Below, one piece after another: positions 55,669 through 64,000 of a stretch of 64,000 nucleotides of DNA (positions are counted from its first letter, which is position 1; each line of letters begins with the position of its first letter). The notes under the pieces are model-generated. The model made no database searches, was not told where the DNA came from, and worked only from the letters and a program-made list of their open reading frames with translations. Source of the stretch: Exophiala sp. HKRS030 (lineage: Eukaryota; Ascomycota; Eurotiomycetes; Chaetothyriales; Herpotrichiellaceae); the NCBI GenBank assembly GCA_023897205.1, contig JAHWDD010000001.1, forward strand, positions 682,001-746,000, written 5' to 3'. The position numbers were made by a program, and so were the translations under genes.

Positions 55669-56945
55669 ATGTCTTGGTCATCGGCCCATTTCCCTCCCCC
55701 CGCACTCGCCGCCGTCGCCGAGGAAGTGGCCTCCCTCCTCCGCGAGCGAGGCGAGACCATCTCCGTGGCCGAGACGGCGGCCGGAGGGCTCGTGTCTGCC
55801 GCGTTGCTCTCCACCCCGGGAGCGTCGCGCATCTACAAGGGAGGCCTGACCCTTTACACGCTGCCTTCCCGCCTCGCGTACGCCGGCTGGACGCAGGACA
55901 ACATCGACAAGTACGACGGTCCCACGCCGGAACTGGTCGAGGGCATGGCGAGGCACGTGAGAGGGACTTTGGAATCGGATTATTGCGTTTCAGAGGTATG
56001 ATCTTCTTTTTCTTGCTTCACCCCCCCATCACTGCCTACTCCCGTGAGATACCTACCTAGCTATGAATGGGGATTTGTTTCTTCTCTTCCTCACCAAATC
56101 GTTTGGAAGGGTATCTGCTGCGACCCAAAGAGGAAAAACACTTCTCACCTCGTTTGTGTGTCGAGAGGAGTCAATTCGCTACTCTCAACACACACACACA
56201 CACACACACATACACATGACGATCCAAGAACAAGGGACAAAATGGCTTACAATTTTTTCCTTTCTTCACAATGCAGAGCGGAACTGCCGGACCGACAGCA
56301 AGTGGAAAGACACCTAATAGGCAACCGTAAGTATTTACCTTACTCCTTTCCCTCGTAACAGTAAAAACTCCATCTGTCCCCCTTTGCCCTCTCTGTCCAC
56401 TCGGCCTCAGAGGAGTGGAGGTGGGCAATATCAACATCCAAACTCACCGTGCCTGGGGGTTTTGCCTACTACTCCTCTTTTTCTTATTGTCTTCTCTTTA
56501 TTTTCTTCCTTGATCTGGTCTTCCTCCTCTAGTCCTGCCAGCTCGAGCCGCCGTAAAGGTGGAAAGCAAACAGGAAAAGATAAAAGCCTGAGACCCAGAG
56601 CCAAAACCCGAGACCGAGAAAAAGAGGTTGAAGATGGCTAGAGAACTTGAGATCTTGGGGGACAAGACTTGAGGCAATCCCCATCTCGAGCACCCTTTTT
56701 TTCTGCGATCCGTACCTTTTTGCTTGGGGTCAAAAGTTTATACTGACTTGGGCCGGGGTCTTCCTTTCTCTTTGAACAGGGGCTACGTCGCTTTGGCAGT
56801 GGTGAGCGAGAAGAATGGGGCCATGAGCAAGGATCTCATGACTAGCTGTGGCAATGACAGGCATGCAAACATGGTGGCTTTTGCGGTCGAGGCTTTGAAG
56901 CTGGTCAAGGAGTTCATTCTCAGCAAGGGGTCGTCGAAAGTGTGA
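55669..56945 (+). CDS. CinA C-terminal-domain protein (nicotinamide-nucleotide amidase-like)
   Basis: Exons 55669-55995, 56277-56326 and 56780-56945 give 180 residues, the size of a stand-alone CinA-C domain. Motifs: LLRERGETISVAETAAGG near the N-terminus (bacterial relatives have S.AES.TGG), SRIYKGGLTLYT, ELVEGMARHVR, then SGTAGPTAS restored by splicing and the end GYVALAVVSEKNG. Bacterial CinA-C enzymes (PncC) deamidate nicotinamide mononucleotide for NAD recycling. The tiny 50-nt middle exon and a 453-nt second intron make the gene easy to mis-model. The first intron (281 nt) has a CA microsatellite. Whether the eukaryotic protein keeps the amidase activity is not shown by sequence alone. 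Confidence 0.85.
56189..56210. repeat. (CA)11 microsatellite inside an intron
   Basis: Eleven CA units within the first intron of the CinA-like gene. Confidence 0.95.
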
Positions 56946-59900
56946 TGGGAAAAGTAGTAGTGCTGCGGCGCCCAGAATGCACCCGGTATTAGCTTCGAAG
57001 GAGACTCTGTGATTGTGACGACGAACCCCCTTTTGGGATTGGGGTTGGGCATCACTCCATCGACCAACGGTGCAATCAATCACGGATCTGACCTACGGGG
57101 AATAAGAATATTCGCCCCTTGAGTTAGAAACTCCTTCGACTAGGGAGTTGAGCACACATGCAGTACAGATTAGAAGTTTCAAAAATCATCACCAGACTTG
57201 ACGACAAGGGATACATCATCAGACCTACCTTGTACGGAGTAGATGGGGCGGCTCACTTTTCGATTCCCTGGTCTCGCCTCGAGCAGGGAGTGTCGGTGTG
57301 TGTGAGATACAGAGTACGCAGTACGGTGTGATCGCCAGTTTTTTCAGGTGCTGATGCTCATCCAATGCATTGTTCCTTGATTTTCAGCCTGGATTACTCC
57401 GCGTAGTATCCGTACATTGATTGTATCCATACCCCTCCACTCGTCGTAATCGTATCCCTATGCACCCACCACTACAGACGTCGCTCGTGATCTCTGCCTG
57501 GCTGGTCCGCGTCCTGGACTATGTCAATGTTACCTTCTATTCGGTGTGATCCATCAATCCGTTCGAAAGTACGGAGCAGGTGTCAACAAGAATCATAGTG
57601 TCATCGAACCAGCCACTTTTCTTGACCTCCAAGCCTCGAGAACGTATCACCTCCATGTGGGCCCTACCCTGTCCGTCATTTTCTGGGATGTGACCTGGTG
57701 CTTGGGCTACGAGTTTCGGATCAATCGAACAGGTCAGATTCTCCTTCTAACGTCCAGATTGAGGCTCTTAGCTCTGAGGGCAAGGTGGTCCCAGGCGGCG
57801 CCGTGTCTCGACGCGACAACTTGACCCAACAGGACCCCATCAATGCATGTACATGTCCATGTGATGCGGAATGCGAATGCAGATAATCATTAGGCCGGCT
57901 TGGGTCATTTGACGCACATCCTCCGTACCGTACCGATCCAGACCAGGCCCAGTTCAATACGAGTAGAGAGAAGATGTGCAACGTGGAGTGTTCCAAAACT
58001 CGTGCACACGACTCGGTAGTTGGAATGGTGACACAAGACCGTTGGGGACTCGCCAGCCATGACCGTTGAGATCCGAAAGTTCGGATCGCGGGTTTGGGTC
58101 CCCCGCGGAGTCGCATGGGAACGATCGGAGTGTGATGTTCACGGGGGACAAAGGCATGACTTTGCTCAACCTCGTATTCAACATTCCTCCAACTATAGTG
58201 ACAGTCCAGCCATGGTCTCTGGAAATCTCTTTTCCGTGAAACGACCACATGTGATCAACGCAGCACGGCAAGGATTTGAAAGATGTTGGAAAGGGGGTGG
58301 CGATCCGCAGGAACCAACAAGCCTGCTCTGAAGCACGGGAGGCAGGGATTGTCTCTATCCTCAGGCAAAGGTGTTCGGCGGTGTGGCGAGACATTGTTAG
58401 GAATACGAGATACATGGATTCTCGTAGCGCAGAGTTGCAGCGAAACGTTGTTGCTTTACCAGGGTGGTTTCTTTCCCTTCTCAGCTGCCTTTGTTCTACT
58501 TACGGTACAGTAGCGCAGGTGGTTTTGACAGCTGTCAAATCTCTTAGGGGGGAGCCTTGCCACATTGGCGGTACCAGAACGTTTGACTCAAACACAAAGG
58601 TCTATAACCCGTTGAGGTTAACGGTTTCGTAATGCTGACTTGCATGATAGGAGCGATTGAGCCGGCATGTCTCGCCTCACCGACATGGGCCTGGAGATCG
58701 AGAAGGGCGGTTTGAATTTGGGATATTTTGGATCAGCTCGGGAGGCGCCGTACGCCACCTGCGGATGTGATGAGAAAAGTACGGTTGATACATTCTGGTT
58801 GCAAAGGGTCGTTAGGAGTAAGATCCCTTTCCATTCATTTGCCCACGCATACCAGGGATTGGACCGCTCGACAAGGGATTTTTGTCATGGTCATGGGTAC
58901 TCGTAACTCCGATTTCGTACCCTGCATGGGAGGGTGGTCGTGGTTGCTACGGAGTAGATTGAACACCAATCGCTGACATGTGGCGCCGTGAGGCACAGGC
59001 GAGCATGGGACGGCCAGGATCGGCGCGCCCATCTTTTGCCGTCGGTGTAATTCGTAATACTTCAGCTCGCTCTGAACGGCGATCACTTCCACTTTTCGTG
59101 TTCGTAAGTACCTTGCTTCTGAGATACTTGAACATGTCTGACAGCGAATTCATGTATCTTGAAGACGTAGAAAGAAGTCACTAGCGAGCAGCAGGCGGTG
59201 CTGGTGTAGGCTCTTGGCGGGCTTCGGACGTGGTTGCCGGGCTTGCTTGCGGCGCCTGTTGCGCCTGGGGTCAAAGCCTTCCAGGTAAGGCTTTCCTCTG
59301 AAGCCACCAACTGACAGCCTACAAATACCTTAAGTACCCAGGGAGTGAGGCTCACCACCTACCGAGTACAGTATAGGCTTGCTGCATCAAAGTGAGGGGG
59401 CTTGCACCGCCCGCAACATACTGCGGTCCTCCCCTGAAGAAAACAATTCTGGTCGCTGGACGAGACCCTCGCATCTTACTTTAGGCTGGGTCAATAGGTG
59501 GCTTGTTGATCCTTACTTATCAACGAAGATGTCACGCCGTAGGACGGAGTACTCTTTTCATGGTAACACAAGCCTGCATTCTCTCCCATCGTGAATCCTC
59601 AACGCACCAACAATGTCTTCTAAACCTTGTTCCCGGCCAACGTTGTGTTCATTTCGTTATCTGGGGTCGGACCGAGGGGGAAATGAGGACGAGCGTAGAA
59701 ATCTCGAGACTGGTGGCCGTGTCTTCCCTCCAGTGTCTGGTTGATCAGTACGATGTCCAGAGTATCCATCCAATCTGCGAGGCGAGGTGACTTACTTGCA
59801 AGCATCAAGGCATCCTCTCACAGGAACAAGGGGTTTCGAGTCTGTGATCGCACGCACAGGGGAATTTTTTCATGCTCCTCCTTTCACGGCTCGATTTCCG

Positions 59901-62900
59901 TTGTTTACTGTATGCTTACTGCCTCGCCTCTCTGGATTTGCTCGACCAAGCTCTTCTGGGTCAATCTCGGTCCTGGTAGATTATGTTGGGCATCAATGCT
60001 TAATCGACATCAGCACATCGCGTGACGGAGCACAAGGTTACAATCACATCTTTCTACAAGGTCTAGAATATACTGGCCCTCCCTGGGAGACTCATGTAGC
60101 ACCCAATTTTCCTACCTCTGAACAGTAGTGACCACCTATGGCAGCAACCCAGGTAGCCTACCGAGGTTCTCCGTGGTCCGTATGTCGAGGCCTACAAGGC
60201 GAGTAACTCCATGTCGAGGCCCAGTCGGAAGCAATGTTCCATGGCGGCATCACCATTGAAACGGCCTAGTGATAACCTCGAGACTTCGCGAGAGTAGGTG
60301 ACCCCGCCAAAGAATTCCTGGCTGGCTGTGCAAGAGGACTATTGTGTGCTCACACGTACTGTATCGCCCTGGAACTCTTCTTAAGTCAGAAGAGGTCTGA
60401 TCAACCTCGCTTGCTGCATTGACGCCCAACGCTAGCCGCTCAAACGAGCGATCATTGCGGATCTTTGAAGCAGTGGGCATATGCTCCCCTTGATTTACGA
60501 AGTTCTACCCTAGCCAACGCCGGGTCGGGGCGTCACTTGCAGGAGAGGGAAATACCCAGTGCACTTGACTTCATCAGAGACAATTGTTGCGAGTGGCGCT
60601 TGGTCAGGGCACTTTCGCGCAAAGGTTCCCGTGTCCTTCATTTCGGTAGCATCATAAGGAGTTTGTTGGGCTTGTGCGAATAATGTCACATTGCACTCCA
60701 CGGTGTGTGGGGCGTGTCAATGTTCGACGCCGGCGTGGATGCTAGCTAGGCCGAGGAAGGCATTTCGAAGCTCTTCAGAATGGCTTCTAGAAGGTAACTG
60801 ACTCGACGGGACAACCCCCTAGACGAGGGATGTCTCCTGGTCCTTCCTTGTCATTAACCCTTTGCGATGGCCCAACCTCGCATCATCGCGAGGTCGGCAG
60901 CTAGGCTCCGGAGATGAAAGCAGCAAGGCCCGGACATTTTTTTCTTTGCAATAACGGCGAAACTCAAGTTGCAGAGAGATTTGCCTCAAGGAGATTGCGG
61001 AATCATGAACCCGTTCCCCATGTGCGCGATTAAAAAGAGTCTCTGATTTCACTTTGCCGCAAGACATCACGTAAATGTCGATGAAAACGGCATGGAGGAA
61101 GTGGGAACATCCAACGTCCGGAGGGAGTCTTGTGCCAGGTTTTTCAGCCTCGCGGAAATGAGACACCTAGTAAGTCGCACTCGTTCTTGATCATCATATT
61201 CCATACTGGGGCATTGAGGTTCCTTCACCTCGCGCGAACCATGGCGCGGTCGATTCACAGTGCTCTAGCTATGCACAAGCGCAGTTGACTTGCACGAGTC
61301 AAAATCGTGGCATTATTGACTTATCGCCGGCGTCAAGCCCAGTCGACGACACGGAAAAGTCTAAGCATGTGATTTTGCTCATACTAATAATAATAAGAAT
61401 GATAGTGTCCGCATGCGAGATGTTGGAGTGCGGGAAATGCCCCGAAACGGGACGAGATGCCGTCTGCGTCCCGGCGCTTCCCCTCTGAAGCCTGGAAGAA
61501 AGAAGCCTGGCCATAGGGGAGGCTGTCGGTATGACTAGGCTTGACCCGACCAGTCTTCCGGGCCTTTGTTCACCACGTGGCCAGGCTAACGGGGGGCACC
61601 GGGGACGCTGTCAAGTGAACTCTAAGGGTGCCTCGATGGCCATTGCTCAAAAAGCCTCTAGAAATAATCCGCTTATGTCGAAGCAAACTCGCGTTATTAT
61701 TATCCCTCATAAAACAATGCACAACGACGCCGAGCAGCCTCATCTGTACCATATCAGGGGCCGGACTGCCTGGTCCGGGACATATCGTCCCGTGAGAGGA
61801 ACCCTCATGTTCCTTTCTCGCACTATCCCCCAGGGTTTGAACTAGACGAACGAGCGGTTCCGCGGGCGTCCAATCCATCGACGATTTGGCGCAGCGTCAG
61901 AGCCACTAGTCTGTACTCAGAAACAAAGCCCAAAGAGGCAACCGAATATCTCGACTTCGAACTGATCTCTCTCTGATGGATCCCCTGTCGGGACCATGGA
62001 CTGGGCGCAGGGGCTCGATTGCTGTTTGTACACCGCGGCAGATTCCAAATTATGCCGCGACTCTGACGAACAACCATCTTCTGCAACGATGGCCTCATAC
62101 TAGTCTGAGACGCAGTCCTCCGAGAAGGCTGAATTTCCTGTCCAACGCTCTAACCGAAAAGCTAATCTCCTCGCCTTGATGCACCTAGTCGGGATGTGAA
62201 CATGGACCAAATTCCGCATCAAGGGAAGGAGGCGGCGTACGAGGCGCAAGGAAAAGTCAAATAATTTTCGAGTCATTGGACAAAGCATCACGGAAACATA
62301 CAAAGCACGACGGATTCGGATTTTGTGGCCGGCCGGCTCGGTCGCTGTTGACACCAAGCCAGGCAAGAGCAGGCTGAAATTACTGTCTCCAGTATTCGTG
62401 TAATAATGATCAACTTAAGCAAGAAAGATTGTGTATTTGTATCACCAAGGAGGCAACATCATGCGAACAGCGCCTCGGGCACGCAGAACACAAATGCGAC
62501 GTTCAAGATTCACGCTTTGCCCGCGGAAACATCGTGGAATCGATACTCACCGCAAGCTGCGACCACGGCCGGAAAGGGTCAGGGTCGGGGTAACTCCAGT
62601 ACATTACAGATTCATCAGTCCCTTACCCGAGTACGAATACAATATTGAATGTGGTGGACAACAAAACCAAATATTAACGCGCTTGACTGTTATTGATGCA
62701 CCGTATCCGAGAAAAAAGGGGCCGTCTTTTGAACGATGTTTCATGTTCTTGCCTCACTGTACGCGAGTCGAGACTACTACGCCAACTACGTAGTACTCTT
62801 CCTTCGGCTCCGACAGACAGGCAAATCAGAATGCGAGATGGCCCTTTTGATCGCCGCTGATGCTTGACCACAATACAATCTCCAACCTCCTGGAGGCGCA

Positions 62901-64000
62901 GTTCATTGTCCCATCGTCATCTGCGATAGCGGGGTGCTTTGATTGAACATCAGTCAGCCAGCCGGCCGGCCGGCCATTCCCTGCTTGGTTATTCACCTCG
63001 TCTGAGCCTCCTCATCGAGATAGTCACGCCGTACCGCAACGCGGACACGTCTCGTGAAGAACGTGGTATCAATGGTAACAGCAGCTGGACGAGGCTGCGC
63101 GCGCTTCTGTCATTGTCAGATTCTGACCAGAGTGTCACATCGTCGGGCCGACCGTTCGCTCACATGGAGTTGGAGAGTGGACTCTACCCGTTGTTGCAAT
63201 GATGCTCATTTTATGTGGATAGCCATGACCGCACTGGAACAAGTATCGTCGACTTGAACTGCTATACGAGCTCCGACGCCCTAAAGCAAAAGTCTATAAA
63301 CGAAGGACTCAGAGGTGAAGCATCGTTCGGGTATAGTCACCTCGAATTCTTCATAGTATGTGCCGGTCAAGCATTCTCGACCCCTGCAGCCGTTTGGAGA
63401 GGGCTGAAAGCGGACGCAGGGCTCTGAAGAATCGACAATTTGAGGCAGTCGGACGGTGGATTGAAAACTAACCGATTAGTTTGGTTCAATGGCGCTCCAC
63501 CTGGGGGAAGGCCCGGCAATAGGGGCCTGAGGGACATGAATCGCTTCCGATCATGTCCGTGTGTCTCTGGAGTACGCGTGCACGTCAGAGAAAAACTCTG
63601 GTCGAGTGAATCAACGATTGACTGCCCAGCGATCGAAGGTGTGGTTTTGTCAAGACAGCTGTCACTTCACAGTAGCCAGCTGAATCCGAACTACAGTATA
63701 TGTTCCACCCTTATGTGACAAGCAGGTAAGCAAGAAAAAGCAGGATAACATTCTCTGAGTGGGCAGGCCTCGACACCATGTCATGCGGCAGCCCGTACCT
63801 CGGTCAGTCAACGTTCGTCCTATCGACGTGGAAGCAACATGAAGCTTGGCACTTAGGGTTTGAGCCATGGAGGTCCCACCCAGCTCATCTTGAATCATTC
63901 GAGGTACGAGTATGGATAGAGGACAGAGCAAAAGCAAGGAAGAAGTGATGGGACAACTACGCCCAGTCCGGAGTACTTACAGTAGTGTACGAACGAATAC
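56946..64000. other. 7-kb gene desert to the window end
   Basis: Read on both strands I find no frame with family motifs, no linked exons, no transposase or reverse transcriptase segment, and no tRNA-like box pair. Base composition is similar to the rest. TACGGAGTAG occurs at 57233 and 58948, GACGGAGTAC near 59543 and CCGGAGTAC near 63969. A GC-rich GCCGGCC repeat lies at 62961-62975. It may hold decayed sequence, a long promoter of a gene beyond the edge, or non-coding RNA. Confidence 0.5.
62961..62975. repeat. Short palindromic GCCGGCC repeat
   Basis: Three overlapping GGCCGGCC-type units in the gene-free right end. Length is too small to infer function. Confidence 0.7.

Noticed and set aside
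55196..55849. 217-residue forward frame overlapping the CinA-like start
   Set aside because: Different frame from the CinA domain, Q-run from the CAA repeat, no motif.
1..64000. tRNA genes, rRNA, CRISPR arrays, transposase or reverse-transcriptase genes
   Set aside because: I looked for B-box-like GGTTCRANTCC on both strands, regular spaced repeats and mobile-element motifs by eye and found none; a tRNAscan or repeat search would be decisive.

Overview
This window is nuclear DNA from a filamentous ascomycete (Pezizomycotina). The signs are many short GT-AG introns (about 43 to 150 nt), fungal gene families (Zn2Cys6 regulators, GMC oxidoreductase, forkhead, Hom3-type aspartokinase) and long AT-mixed intergenic stretches. 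The decamer TACGGAGTAC recurs in the intergenic DNA; I associate it from memory with Eurotiomycetes, but this is a weak inference. I resolved 25 gene models, most by joining exons at splice sites where donor, acceptor and reading phase all agree.

Layout. (1) 0-7 kb: the 3' part of a Ulp1/C48-type protease gene cut by the left edge, an alpha/beta hydrolase, a 2.4-kb gene-free stretch with a CAT microsatellite, and a disordered protein with a lysine-rich tail. (2) 8.7-21.4 kb: an intron-rich GMC oxidoreductase, mitochondrial ribosomal protein uS10m (RSM10) with an easily missed targeting exon, a Sep1/HCM1-like forkhead factor, aspartokinase (HOM3), and a secreted protein with two lectin-like halves. 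(3) 22.5-46 kb: an accessory-looking block of metabolism genes. It holds a VAO-type flavoprotein, an aldehyde dehydrogenase, two paralogous DAO-type flavin amine/amino-acid oxidases, two paralogous type-B carboxylesterases, an APC-family amine/amino-acid permease, a GNAT acetyltransferase, an HSL/arylacetamide-deacetylase-like hydrolase, and two Zn2Cys6 regulators facing tail to tail. (4) 46.9-57 kb: housekeeping genes again, namely a ZUP1/UFSP-like (C78) protease, HAM1 (ITPase), FAP7 (AK6), a SAM methyltransferase and a CinA-C-domain protein. (5) 57-64 kb: no gene that I can support.

The best candidate for an undescribed system is the 22.5-46 kb block. Its parts fit together as a catabolic module: extracellular or imported amine esters or amides are taken up by the permease, cut by the esterases and hydrolase, oxidatively deaminated by one or both DAO enzymes, and the resulting aldehyde is oxidised by the dehydrogenase. 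The acetyltransferase could modify the amine, and the two regulators could control expression. Paired paralogues with conserved intron positions and three divergent promoter regions support shared history or regulation, but the substrate and the co-regulation are inference.
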